Assembly: GCF_001625215.2 (NCBI RefSeq)
Contig: NC_030387.2
Span: 186,001-250,000 of the forward strand
Length of the DNA: 64,000 bases
From: Daucus carota subsp. sativus
Taxonomy: Eukaryota; Streptophyta; Magnoliopsida; Apiales; Apiaceae
Direction: 5' to 3'
Below the pieces are notes generated by a model. That model was not told the DNA's origin and did no database searches. It saw only the letters and a list, made by a program, of their open reading frames with translations. Shown in pieces: positions 25,911 through 37,529 of the stretch (its first letter is position 1; each line of letters opens with the position of its first letter). The position numbers and the translations under genes are program-made.

Positions 25911-26494
25911 ACAATCATGCATCAAGTCTGCTTTTAATTAGATAAGTTCTCTAATCTGTTAGGATTACGGATCCAATGAGTTATTATTAATGCTCTGGCA
26001 ACGAATATATACTTTCAGTTATTTCTCTTCACCAAAGATGTGCCTGATGTATTTTAACTATAGCCAAGGAGATATCTTTTTGTTTCTGGAACTGTGGAAC
26101 ATTTACAGTGCCCATCATATTGTCACAGAAGTTCAAAACCCCTATGAGCCTCTAGATCGAGGGACTAGTCCATTTTGATCAATAAATATATGTATACATG
26201 TAGTACAAGTATGTCATGTATGGGCTGTTCTGTTTGTAATTTCAAGGAGTAGTTTTGGTCCTTGTCGACAAATTGTCCCAAAAAATTTAAAGAGGTCAAA
26301 TGACATTATAAATAAAAACTCCACCTCAGATTATTACATTGTGGATACTGCTGTATCAAGAGTCTGGTAATTTAGAAATTGCAATGACATGCAGGAAAAT
26401 AGCAAGCCGGAAATTTGTCCTTGATGGACTAGGTGAACACCATAGATGTAGGCCAACTGTCTTTATTTGACACAAGTGAGCTAGTAAAATGCAG
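25911..26494. other. convergent 3' flanks of FAHD1 and epoxide hydrolase A
   Basis: No gene. The stretch probably holds the two 3' untranslated regions. AATAAA-like signals occur on the plus strand near 26180. Confidence 0.45.
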
Positions 26495-28419
26495 CTAGAA
26501 CTTTTGAAAGAAATCCAAGATATGTGTGTTAATCTCGTCGGCTCTTTCTTGATTAATGAAATGTGCTGTATCTTCCAGAACAACCACTTCTCTTAACAAG
26601 GGCACATCTTTCTGCATCCCACCATCATGTATATATTCCTTAATGCCTGGTACATTGTAGGTCAAATCCAAGTCCCCGACTACAAATTTTGTCGGTACCA
26701 TTACCTTACCCTTATGCCAGACTGCCGTGTGTTCCCAAGTTCTGCAATCACAAAAACCATGAACAAATTATCGAGAGAGATGATCAGATGTTGATGCACT
26801 GTTATCTTGGACATGTTTGAGCGTTGTTTGACAATTTAGGCTTATACACCTTATAAATGACTATCTGTTATAATAAGCGTTTAAGAAGATAGTAACTCAC
26901 GAATGTAGAGCACGGTAATAATTGATTCCACCCGTGAAGCCAGTTTTCTCAAACTTACTGACGTAGTAGTCGATATCCTCTTCTGTTATCCAGGAAGGCA
27001 ATACTATAGTAGGAGGAGCATCTGGGTTTATAAAGCTTTGGCCTTTAGGAAAGTAGAGAGGACCAGGATTTCTAGATGTTAGGAAAATTTTCATCAAGTT
27101 TCTTATACCTATCGGCTCTAGTGAAGCTTCTATTTCTCCTGGCACCTGCGTACAACATTTACAATTTTAATCAACTGTGTATAACATAATTACAAAGTAG
27201 GCTACAGGAAATCGTTTTAATTGCTAATTAACAAATTCAGAAGTGCATGTTTAGTCAACTGATTTTAGTTGATCATGGTTTGAAAGTTTATTAATGCTCA
27301 TCTTCTTTTGAAGTAGCAAATAATACCTTAAATTAATTATCAAAAAAGAAGTTATTTATTATAGCAAAAGAAGAAGAAGAAGAAGATATGCAATACGATT
27401 ATAATAGTGTCTAAAATAATATCCTCGTTACAATAATAAATTTTGATAAAGTTTTTCTGATCCAAAATTATTAATTCAAAGATTTAACTCTACATGTAAA
27501 AAGGTCACTCTCGTTATAGTTCACAGATATAGCCGGCAAATTAAATACTACAATTGTGATATCTCCGCGTCAGTTTCTCTTTATTACTTTGCGATAATTA
27601 CATACGTTTATATGCGTCGGCATCTCAAATATGAAATGACAAGCAACAACAGATAACGAGCCTCGAAATATCCACGGTGTCACTGTCACATACTACTACA
27701 AATCATTTTTTAAATATTAAATCATAATGATTTTTAACTCGTGCTCTTGCAGACCCACATCTAAAAGTTAAAGCAAAATCTAAATAATTCATTGGCCTTG
27801 TAGTACGGATGCACATCGCGGCACTAAAATTTCAAAATAATCGGGACTAAAATATTGTTGTTCGTTAAATTTTATAGACCACCAGAGATTTGATAAATTA
27901 TGCAGAAATACAGGAGACAGAAGAAGAGAAAAAAATAGAAACCTGAAATCTGTGCATGTAGTGATTATCCCCATAAATCCCACGCATTTGTTCAGCATAA
28001 TCTCCCTTTGGATTCCACGGTATAAACTCCAAGCTCAAGTTGACCAAAGCCTTGACTTTATCAGGCCTAAACAAGCACAAATGCCATGCAATGAACGCCC
28101 CCCAATCATGTCCTACCACAAACACTTTCTCCTCCTCCGCTGCTATGCCATCCAGCAGCACCACCAGGTCTCCCACCACATGGAGGGTGCTGAACTTGGA
28201 AGCATCCTCCGTGGGGGCTCCGGTGGTGTCTCCGTAGCCGCGGAGGTCAGGAGCCACGGCGCGGTACCCGTGGGCAGCCATGTAGTTGATCTGGTGGCGC
28301 CATGAGTACCATAGCTCGGGGAAGCCGTGGAGGAACAAGACTATAGGGCCTTCACCTTTTTCTGCTACGTGCATGTTGAGCCCGTTTACACTTATCATTG
28401 TGTGCTTTATTTCCTCCAT
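26495..28419 (-). CDS. soluble epoxide hydrolase A (alpha/beta hydrolase)
   Basis: Exons 28419-27943, 27145-26901 and 26741-26495 give 322 aa. Visible are the oxyanion-hole HGFPE (31-35), the nucleophile elbow GHDWGA with Asp105, cap tyrosines Tyr154 and Tyr235/236 (GFTGGINYYR), the acid in VGDLDLTYN (Asp266) and the base in AHFINQE (His301). These positions match the catalytic set of potato StEH1 within one residue. The enzyme opens epoxides of fatty acids and other small molecules to diols in the cytosol, in cutin or oxylipin metabolism and stress responses. It has no targeting peptide. Both introns fall at the same places and phases as in the neighbouring copy 3 kb upstream, so the two are tandem duplicates. 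A MITE sits 57 bp upstream of the start codon. Confidence 0.93.
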
Positions 28420-28476
28420 CTTTTTTATTGTGAACTGTGATGTTCTGCTCAGACTAGGGGAATGTTTATATAGGAA

Positions 28477-28670
28477 GGGTCTTTCTAGTGTGTGCCCAAG
28501 GGCACACATTAAGCACTAAATTTGATGGGTTTAGTGGATTTTGATTGGTGGAGTTTGGTGTAAATGCAGGGGGGCCATCCATATTTATGATTACATGACC
28601 AATAAGAATGCACCAAACTCATAAAATTTAGTGCTTAGTGTGTGCCCTTGGGCACACCATAGAAAAACCG
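28477..28670. mobile_element. MITE family 1, copy 1 (9-bp target duplication)
   Basis: A 194-bp element between two exact copies of ATATAGGAA (28468-28476 and 28671-28679). Its long terminal inverted repeats end in AGAAAAACCG and contain TGTGCCCAAGGGCACA, itself almost a perfect palindrome. The 9-bp duplication points to Mutator-type transposition. It lies just upstream of the epoxide hydrolase A start codon, probably within its promoter or leader. Confidence 0.85.
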
Positions 28671-28746
28671 ATATAGGAAAATGTTGAGATAAGAGGTGAC
28701 GACTAGATCTTCTCATAATAACTGTCTCCTTTGGACTTTGAATTAT

Positions 28747-29320
28747 CCAATGATAAGAGGTATAAATGCAATTTAACATGAATAAAAATATATTTTAAAT
28801 GGATTTTGGTTTTGATCCGAAATTAATTAGTCTTTATATTAAAAATCGAAAGTATTAGTTATGAGCAATGTTCGACCCATAAACGGTCGAAACGGCCGTT
28901 TAGAAAAATCAGGACCTAAAACGCTTTTATTTTATACTAAACGATAAAATTCATTTTTCTAAACTTGTTCAAATAATCCAATCATATGGGAATAAATGCA
29001 ATTTAACATGAATATAAAATGTTTAAATGAATTTTGGTTTTGAAAATTAATAGTCTTTATATTCAAAAAGGAAAGTACTACCTCCATCCCAAATTAGATG
29101 TCCCCTTTGACTTTGGGCACGCAACTTTAGGTGCATTGACCGTCTACTTCCAAAATTTATTTTTTTATTTTTTCTTTTATAAATGAAAATTTCATATTTA
29201 AATTTTTATTTGCAAAAATAAAATTTTGAAAATAAGTCACGTATCTATACCTTAAATTGTGTTCCCAAAGTCAATGGGGCCATCTAATTTGGGATGGAGG
29301 GAGTATCACTTATGAATTAA
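28747..29320. repeat. direct repeat of about 100 bp, second copy split by a MITE
   Basis: The blocks 28747-28858 and 28977-29076 share long matches such as AAATGCAATTTAACATGAAT and AGTCTTTATATT. The second block continues beyond a Stowaway element (29078-29303) with TATCACTTATGAATT, which matches TATTAGTTATGAG in the first block. The first block is therefore an unoccupied version of the insertion site. Confidence 0.7.
29078..29303. mobile_element. Stowaway-like MITE
   Basis: A 226-bp element with ends CTACCTCCATCCCAAATTAG and the inverted CTAATTTGGGATGGAGGGAG, flanked by TA on both sides. This is the Tc1/mariner-derived Stowaway signature. It has no coding capacity. Confidence 0.85.
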
Positions 29321-29648
29321 AACAAACAAAATATACGACTGTAATCCATTTCTATCGATTATCTTCAAATGTCTATTATACTGGAATTGCGTGAGATTCA
29401 GAACTGATTGCCAAATATATTGACATTTTTATATTTTTGGAGATCACTTGTGAAGTTTTGATTGTAAAGTGTTGACTCCAAACATAGCCAATTAAATTTT
29501 ACTTGACTTTCTCTAGATAGAAAGGGAAAATCAGCACCACATGTCACATGTGTGTGTCTGCCAATATTTGGGACCCCATACTGTAATGGATTGACCCGTG
29601 ACCCGAGAGTATCAATTATCAATCTCTGCTTCAACGAAAATGGTATAT

Positions 29649-29849
29649 CGGTTTTTCTAGTGTTTTTGTTTTTCTAGTGTGTGCATACACTGAGCACCAA
29701 GTTTTATAAGTTTGGTGATTTTTGATTGGCTCATGCTTCTTTATAATGATGGACCCTCTGCAAATTCACCAACCACACCAATCAAAATCTACCAAAATTA
29801 TAGAATTTGGTGTTTATCATGTGCCCATGGGCACACACTAGACAAACCC
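29649..29849. mobile_element. MITE family 1, copy 2
   Basis: A 201-bp relative of the element at 28477. It is flanked by ATGGTATAT (29640-29648) and ATGATATAT (29850-29858), an 8-of-9 target duplication. The left end carries a small internal duplication of GTTTTTCTAGTGT. The right end keeps the palindromic TGTGCCCATGGGCACA. Confidence 0.8.
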
Positions 29850-30097
29850 ATGATATATCTATGACATCGTTTGGACAAATTTAAAAAAAATGATTTCTTC
29901 TTTAAATTAAAAAAAAGAAATAAAAGTGAGAAGTAAATAAGTTAATAAAATGTTTTGAAAAGAAGTAGAAGTTCTGAAAGAAAAACTATCATTCACAGCT
30001 TCTTAAGAGTACTTCTACTTATTTACACAAACGGGTAAAGAAAAGCAGAAGTCAGAAGCAGTTTCTCTTCTCGAAAACAAACAATCCCTATATTATA

Positions 30098-30328
30098 CTC
30101 CGCTTGTCCCCTCATTTATTTACGTTATTTTTTAGCACGGGTTTTAAGACTCATTTAAAATATAGTTCTATAATATATTTTTTAATTTTTTTTATCTGAA
30201 TAAAAGTTTGATATTTAATTTTTTATTCAAAAAAGATTTTTTTTAAAAAAAAATATAGAACTATATTTTATAGAAATCTCAAAATGCGTGCAAATAGTGA
30301 ACGTAAACAATCTAGAGGGCGGAGGGAG
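30098..30328. mobile_element. Stowaway-like MITE
   Basis: A 231-bp element starting CTCCGCTTGTCCCC and ending GGGCGGAGGGAG, flanked by TA. The arms continue inward as ATTTATTTACG and CGTAAACAAT. Non-coding. Confidence 0.8.
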
Positions 30329-30339
30329 TAATAGTATAT

Positions 30340-30409
30340 AGAGAAGTGCTCACATACAAACTAAATTAGTGTACAGAGAAGTGCTCACATACAAACTAAA
30401 TTAGTGTAC
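30340..30409. repeat. 35-bp tandem duplication
   Basis: Two adjacent identical 35-bp units beginning AGAGAAGTGCTCACATAC, right next to the Stowaway end. Confidence 0.85.
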
Positions 30410-31700
30410 AAACTACGAATGAGTTCTTAGATGAATGTAATCCCATAGTGTAATATACGTAGTTTTAATAATAATAAAATAACAATTAAAAGAGAGGGGA
30501 AGGATCATTATCAACCCATTTTATTGTTACCGCCGTCACCTATAACCACGATTGATCTACCACCGCTTGTCATCATAACTTGTCATTACTAGTGTTTATT
30601 TATCACCACCACACGCCTCATCTCGTTATTTTTTTTACCATCATAGACTTCCTACAACTATAATTGATCAACAATAGCAAACATAAGTAATTTTCTCAAT
30701 TATCAACATTAAAAATTACTAATTTGACTGCATAAAACAGTGATTAATAGTGTATAAACTGTAATTTATAATTATATGTACTAATCTCACTTACGGTAAC
30801 TTGTCTATTTCTACAAGATCACATAATTTGAGCAACAATCCCAAATAAATCCTAAATTTGTGCGGGACTCTGCTTTACTAGTTTGCCTGTCCATGGGAAA
30901 AAGGACGTTTTACATGTGAAAATTTGAATATAATTGAAAGGGAGCCGGTGAGGACGTTTTAAACGTGAAAAATTGGTCATAATTGAAAGCCAGCTGTGAA
31001 ATCTCAACCCGCAACTTTGTTATCTACGTGCCTCAGGTGCCATCTCTTTGAATTTTACCATAAAACAATTCATGTTTGGCTGATCATTGAATAATGTACG
31101 AGGAGGTGTTTGGCAAATTGGTAGTTATATCTACAGATTCCTCACAACTTCTTGATTCTGGATTGTACAAATTGCTAGAGTTTGATTAATTTATTTGTTC
31201 GTGATCTAAAGGATTAAGAAATTGATTTAATATATTTTTCCTTCTATTATTTTCTAAAATTATGTTATAAATGAATTTTTTTTGACTTCTTGTCAAATAG
31301 TCATAATTTGATGATATGTGCTCCAAATCTCAAGGCTTTGGCTACTCGAAGCAAATGTTGGCTTCCAACAATAAAAGCTCAAGTCTTTGACAAAATTCTA
31401 ATGCTACCACAATTTTATTTTAATTTTACAAGAAAAACGTATTACATGATATTCTGGTGACTAATTAAGTTATATATATAAGACCAGGTGGTGGTATATA
31501 TTTCTCAGTATTCAATAAAATTGTAACAAGAAAATAAATGGACTGAGAGATAGTCCCATCCTTCACCCAGAATTATTGTTGACTGGATTATTCTTTTGTC
31601 CAATTATTACTGATGTATCAAATAATTCAAGAACTGATCACACATTCATACCAGTGAAACTTTTATTTACATAAACAGAGCCAGATAGAACAAATTGATT
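30410..31700. other. intergenic, no gene seen
   Basis: AT-rich DNA upstream of epoxide hydrolase A and downstream of epoxide hydrolase B. The last 200 bases probably include the 3' untranslated region of the latter. No other feature was recognised. Confidence 0.4.
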
Positions 31701-34078
31701 TTACAATGCAGAACATGAGGAACCTGTTGAGAACTTCTTGAAGAAGCCATGGATGTGTTTGTTGATCTCATCGGGTTTTTCTTCGTGGATGAAATGAGCT
31801 ACGTCTTTCAAAACAACCACTTCCTGCAACAAGGGTACAACTTTCTTCAGACCTCCCTTGTGTATGTAGTCCTTGGTCCCTGGTGCATTGTAAGTCAGGT
31901 CAAGATCACCCACGATGAACTTTACGGGGACCTTTATTTGATCTTTAGTCCATGCAGCACTTAGTTCCCAGCTTCTGCAATTAGCACATTCACAAAACTA
32001 AACAATTAATAACATAATCAGCCTTATGTGCTTCATGTGACCTGAAAAGCCTAAGGTAATGTGTGCTGTGTGTTAAGGAACTTACGCATTTAAGGCGCGA
32101 TAGTAGTTGAATCCTCCGGTAAAGCCAGTTTGCTCATACTTGGTGGCATAAAAATCAACATCTTCTTCCGATAACCAGGATGGCAAAACGATTGGATCAT
32201 TGCTATCATCTCCAAACCCTTTACCTTTAGGCAAATAAAGAGGCCCGGGGTTACGGTATGTCAAAAAATGCTTCAAAACACTTTTGGTTCCTAGTTTGGA
32301 AAATTCAGCTTCTATTTCTCCTTGTTCCTGAAACATAAAGACGTGTACAATATGTACATTCCTATTAATCAGTTGTTGCTAATCTATTTACATGTAACAT
32401 AATTTTTTTTTAAAAACAGAAATGAAGATAACCTGCGTTCATCTATTAGTCAACTATACGTTCATCTATTACTTAGTCAACTATATTTCTAAAATGAAGA
32501 ACGGAGAAGAAGCAGTCACCTGATCAAGTGTACAAGTAACTAGAAATGCAGCACAGTCATGCCAAGTATCTATTTTGCAGGATTATTTATTATAACAAGG
32601 AATATCACCCCTCTGTCGGACAAATGCAACTTAAATATGTACTCATGTTGTCAGAGAGGTTGAACGTAAAAAACTTATAAGCATCTCAGGGTCTCAACTT
32701 CGAAGCAATACGGCAGATTGTACCAAAATACAAACAATGGATTACTGAATACTGGAATCCATTGCCAGGATTGGTTTTTCAATCTGGCCAGTCTGTTAAA
32801 AAATTTCTTTTGCCACGAGTAACAAACTATGTTGGCGTAACTTAGGAGGATGGTATACTGATATGGGGAATCTTTCTTGCTACTACAGGAAGAAAGCATT
32901 TGCTTTTACCGTCTGTTCCTTTTTGCAAAAATGTCTGAACAACTCATTTCATAGGTAGAATTTAGAATACACCCTAGCTTATTGAAAAACTTCTAGTTTC
33001 AAAACATTCAAAAATTATAGAACTTCAGATTGCAACATGATAAGCTCAATCAAATTAATCGTTGTATAGGTGAAGTGGTAAATTACTCGGTAGATGCATC
33101 TATGCACCTTCTTGAAGAAACAAACCTTCAAATTCAGTAGATGCTTTGCACCTTTTCGAAGAAATATAACCTTTCAACTGTTAAGTAATCAGTTCATCTA
33201 AAACTTTTAGGTGTTTAGAGAGTTTAGATTAAGACCCCAAACATGATCTTAATAGACAATACCAATACCAAATAGGCAAATACCATTAAAATTTAAGGTT
33301 TTAGATGAGTTAGTTACTTAACACAAATTACACATAATTCAATATTTGTTTATTAAGATTTCAGGGTAGTCAAGGGGTCAGGTAACCTACTCCAACTCTT
33401 GAAATGAACAACAAGAAATAAAACAGAACTTCCTCCAAATCCAAAACCAATCAATCTCACAACCCACAATTAATCTAGGCTTAACCAAATCGCATATGTG
33501 TTAATCATTAAAATTACCTCATACTTCACCACTGGATCTTTCACAAGGAAGTGCACAAATCAAAAAGCTAAATAACAACTGAGATGAGAAAATCAAACCT
33601 GAATTCTGCAGATATAGTAATCATCTCCATAAACAGCACGCAGACCATCAACAGGCTTAACCTTCGGGTTCCTTGGCGTATACACAACACTCATATTCAC
33701 CAAGGCCTTAATCTTATCAGGCCTAAACATAGCAAAGTTCCATGCCACAACAGCACCCCAATCATGGCCAACCACAAACACCTTCTGCTCCCCTGCTCCT
33801 GCCACAGCCTCCACTAATGCCACCACATCTCCAACCAAGTGGAGCATCGTAAACTTGGAAGGATCACTCACAGCTGCTCCCGTAGTGTCTCCAAAGCCAC
33901 GTAGATCAGGCGCCACTGCTCGGTATCCCTGAGCCGCCATGTAGACCATCTGGTGGCGCCAAGTGTACCAGAGTTCAGGAAAGCCATGAAGGAACAAGAT
34001 CATAGGGCCTTGGCCTAACTCAGCTACGTGCATATCAATGCCATTCACGCTCACTGTCTTGTGCTCTATCTTTTCCAT
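31701..34078 (-). CDS. soluble epoxide hydrolase B (alpha/beta hydrolase)
   Basis: Exons 34078-33599, 32327-32086 and 31974-31701 give 331 aa. The catalytic set is complete: HGFPE (31-35), GHDWGA with Asp106, Tyr155, the GFTGGFNYYR tyrosines, Asp266 in VGDLDLTYN and His301 in AHFIHEE. It differs from copy A in a serine-rich nine-residue extension at the C-terminus (ends SCSAL), which is not a usual peroxisomal signal. The first intron is about 1.27 kb, and both introns share position and phase with copy A. The reaction is epoxide to diol, probably in the cytosol. Sequence divergence from A is clear, so the duplication is not recent. Confidence 0.93.
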
Positions 34079-34899
34079 TTTTTCAACGCCAAATTCAACA
34101 CTTCTCTCAAATCTTTTTGGAGAACTTATGCTTTAAACACTAATCAATCAAGAGTTTATATGCTTAGGAATCTAGATTACTTTTACGGGCACCAAATAAT
34201 ATTTTGGTGGGTCAATGTACTTTTTTTTAATTTCTTGAATCTCATAATGACAAAATAACTCATGTTGCACATGGTGTGTACTTAAAGAAAGACCCTGGTT
34301 TATCGACTGACTAATCATCAAATTTTGATATATTATATGGATTATATAATTGTTAAATTAAGTTCCTAAACTTAACTATAAGCCATGTGGGTTTACAGAC
34401 GGGGACATTTACAGATGCTTCAAAGGGTTGCCAATACTGAGAGTAAATTAGACTACATACTTTAAATGATTTGTAGGAGAACTGAACGAGTAAAAAAAAT
34501 GCAACAGAGATTGAAACGTGGAAGATATTCTTTTCCTCGAGGACAAGACTTGTGCGACCGGGTTTGCTCTACAAATATTAGAAATCTGCCCAATTTTTTT
34601 TTTTTTTTACTAATATGGCTTATAGCCTTACAAGTGAGTATCTGTTGTAAAATATTCCACGTTAAACGTAATATCGGACTGATTTTAGTAATTTATGTGA
34701 ACTTACCTGACGGCATATTAATATGTGCTATAATCATTAAAATAATATAGAAAATCTATCTTAGATACATCAAATAATTTTCAGCTTCAGTAAAAAGCTG
34801 ATATTGATGTCTTGAGCAGTAAAACGATACCTGTAACAATTTTATTCTTTGTCGCAAACTAAAACAGTTTTTGAGTTGTCTATACAATAGAAAATTATA
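34079..34899. other. upstream region of epoxide hydrolase B
   Basis: Presumed promoter and leader of epoxide hydrolase B, followed by AT-rich sequence. No gene or repeat was recognised. Confidence 0.4.
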
Positions 34900-35051
34900 C
34901 TCCCTCCGTCCCACCCGTTTTCTTATCAAATGGGTTGGGCACGGAGAAGTGGTGGAACCCATTAACTATTTTTGATAAGTTTTGAAATGTAAATAATTGA
35001 GTAGGATACTTAAAAAAAGAGAGTGTAAACAAATTGGTGGGACGGAGGGAG
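34900..35051. mobile_element. Stowaway MITE
   Basis: A 152-bp element with canonical ends CTCCCTCCGTCCCACC and GGTGGGACGGAGGGAG and TA on both sides. Non-coding. Confidence 0.92.
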
Positions 35052-35470
35052 TACCAACGGTAACTATCATTTGAAAAATGAAGACAAACAGTGTACAAAA
35101 TAAATAGGAAAAACGTAGCAGTATGTCGGAAGATATACGAAACAGTCGTCAAGTTAGTTAACTCCATGTTACTGTGATAGTGTGATAATGGATGATATTA
35201 TCCTGTCTGGATTGTGGACAAGTTGAAATGATTTATTTTTGGACTTTCTCTCAGTGAAATTTTTTAACTAGTTATATTCAAAATAAATTTTCTGTATCTT
35301 TGTCGTCATGTTAGACTTAATTTGGGACCCAAGCAACAAAGTTGATCTGAATATCTAGAAAATGTGTGAAGTTTTAGTTAAGTCACTCACTATTGGAATT
35401 TAACATAGCAATCGAAATGGACTTACGGGACAATGACTTTTCAGTCTTCTTCACATGCATATGCTGTAAT

Positions 35471-36628
35471 CAGTGTTTTGAAAAGCGCATTAAGCGGGCG
35501 ATTAAGCGCCCGCTTAAGCGGAAGCGGGATAGAAACGCTTCGATTAAAGCTAAATCGGGTTATTAAACGTTTGGGGAGATTAAGCGGGTCAAAATCCGCT
35601 TAAGCGGGATTTTGACCGATTAACTGGCCAAGTTGAACACATGACTGTATTTGTAAGGAAAGCGGGGAAAGTGCGATTGAATATGCCGGAGTCGATGTTG
35701 AAGCCGGAGATCAGGTAAGAAGACGGGGAGGGAGAGGCGGAGGGGAGAGGGAGGGGCTGAAATTTGGATTTGACGAAGATGGCGGAAGAAGAGAAAGATG
35801 GGGTGGAGAGAGAGAAAGTGAAAGGAAGGGGGGAGGAGAGAGCTGAGAGAATATTTGTTTTTTCGAGACTGACTTTTTGAGTTGCAGCTCAGATTAGTCA
35901 TGGGTGGGTGAGGGGTGTGTTTAGGGCTGTAATTCGAGTCGGGCGGCTCGCGAGCTCGCCCGGCTCGAACTCGTTTAAGTGAGCTCGGCTCGGCTCGACT
36001 CGTTAAACGAGCCGAGTTCGGGTAAAGGTTTCGGCTCGTTTAATTAAACGAGCCGGCTCGACTCGACTCGTGAAATTAAACGAGCCGAGTTCGGGTAGAG
36101 GTTTGGGCTCGATTAAGTGTAAAATTATACGAGCTGGCTCGCTCGGCTCGTTAAAACCGGCTCGTTTAGCTAAACGAGCCGGCTCGACTCGACTCGTGAA
36201 ATTAATCGAGTCGAGTTCGGCCAAAGATTTAGGCTCGATTAGTTAATCGAGCCGGCTCGGCTCGGCTCGATTAAAGTTGGCTCGAATTAGGCTCGGCTCG
36301 AAACTCGCCCGGCTCGACTCGAATTACAGCCCTAGGTGTGTTTCTCTGTCTCGCTTGAATTCTCGAATTATTATTATTAATTATTAATTTCTGTTATAAG
36401 GATGTGTAATGTTAATATATGCCTGTAAATTCTATTATAAAAGATGAATTTTTTTTATATAAAAAATTATATTTATATAAATATAAATATAATATATATT
36501 TTATTATTTATTTATTTATAATCCGATTAATGGTCCGCTTTAAAAACCGCTTAAGCGGCCGCTTTAACGCTTAAGCGCTAGAAGGTGATCTCACCGCCTA
36601 GGTCCGATTTGCGCTTTTCACAACATTG
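35471..36628. mobile_element. non-autonomous hAT-like element (1158 bp)
   Basis: Ends CAGTGTTTTGAAAAGCGC and GCGCTTTTCACAACATTG are inverted copies (16 of 18). The perfect 8-bp direct repeat GCTGTAAT flanks them (35463-35470 and 36629-36636), the hAT signature. The subterminal regions hold many AAGCGG/CCGCTT motifs in both orientations, as expected for transposase-binding sites. No transposase reading frame is visible. A second hAT-type element is inserted inside. Confidence 0.9.
35922..36334. mobile_element. GGCTCG-rich hAT MITE nested in a larger hAT element
   Basis: A 413-bp element starting TAGGGCTGTAATTCGAG and ending with the exact inverse, flanked by GGTGTGTT (35914-35921 and 36335-36342). 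The interior is almost entirely permutations of CGGCTCGA and TTAAACGAG, which can fold on themselves many times. It is non-coding and GC-rich against an AT-rich background. Confidence 0.9.
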
Positions 36629-36715
36629 GCTGTAATGTATGCATATGGGCCTATGGCCAGACCAGACGGGAACTACTTGCTCCATGTTGTCCATGTCTCC
36701 AGCCGTGTAGAGGAG

Positions 36716-37050
36716 TAGGGCTGTAATGCGATTGGAGGGGCTATCTCGTGTAAAACTCGTTTAACTAAACTTGACTCTAAATTCGTATACTAATCGATTT
36801 CTAACACAAAAATGAACTTAAACGAGTTGAGTCGAGAATGGCTCTTCTAGAAGTTGGCTCGAACTCGGAAAAAAAGGCTAGGTTCGAGCAAGATCAAACT
36901 CGTTTATAATACCTTGCTGAACTCTTTTACTATACAAGCCGGGTTCGGCCAAAATTTTCAGCTTGTTTAGAACTAAACGAGCGGCAAGAATGGCTCAAAT
37001 ATAAAAAATCGAACTCGATCCAGCTTGACTCAGTCCAAATTACAAGCCTA
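36716..37050. mobile_element. decayed second copy of the TAGGGCTGTAAT hAT MITE
   Basis: Begins TAGGGCTGTAATGCGA and ends AAATTACAAGCCTA, with the same CTCGTTTA and TTAAACGAG motifs inside as the element 380 bp to the left. Flanking 8-mers TAGAGGAG and GACAGAAG agree at only five positions, in keeping with an older insertion. Confidence 0.7.
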
Positions 37051-37529
37051 GACAGAAGTGTTATATATTGATTCATCCTATTCCAATTCTGACCCTTAAA
37101 AAATGTAAAATTATTTCGGTTTCAGGGAAATGTAAAAATATAGATTTTAGAGGTGTGAATATTGTGATTACAAATGTCATTGTTTTCTATGTCAATTATA
37201 CCAACGGTAACTACAATTTGAAAAATGGAAATACTGGTGAAATAGTGAAATGTAGTTCCAAAATCAATCAATTCGAAATCACAGCCGTTACCAAAGAGAC
37301 AAACAACGGTCCCGACTCCTGACAAGCCTGTTTTTTCTCAAACTGCGGACAAAACATCTTCACATTTAGTTTCTCAATTATTCCCAATCAGGCTAAACTG
37401 CATTTGATAATGTTAAAACTTACAGTTGTTCACAGAGACAAAAGAGTTGAACAATCAGGATTATGATCTATCTAGTACTAAAACTGCATCACTATAATGT
37501 ACCTTAATTATGAAAAAAGATACTACTAG

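Noticed and set aside
29861-30090. Possible Harbinger-like MITE with CATCGTTTGGACAAA and CAAACAATCCCTA ends
   Set aside because: The ends match only loosely and no TAA/TTA target duplication is evident.
36003-36224. 73-codon frame rich in Glu-Pro-Ala
   Set aside because: It is produced by the GGCTCG repeats of the nested hAT element.
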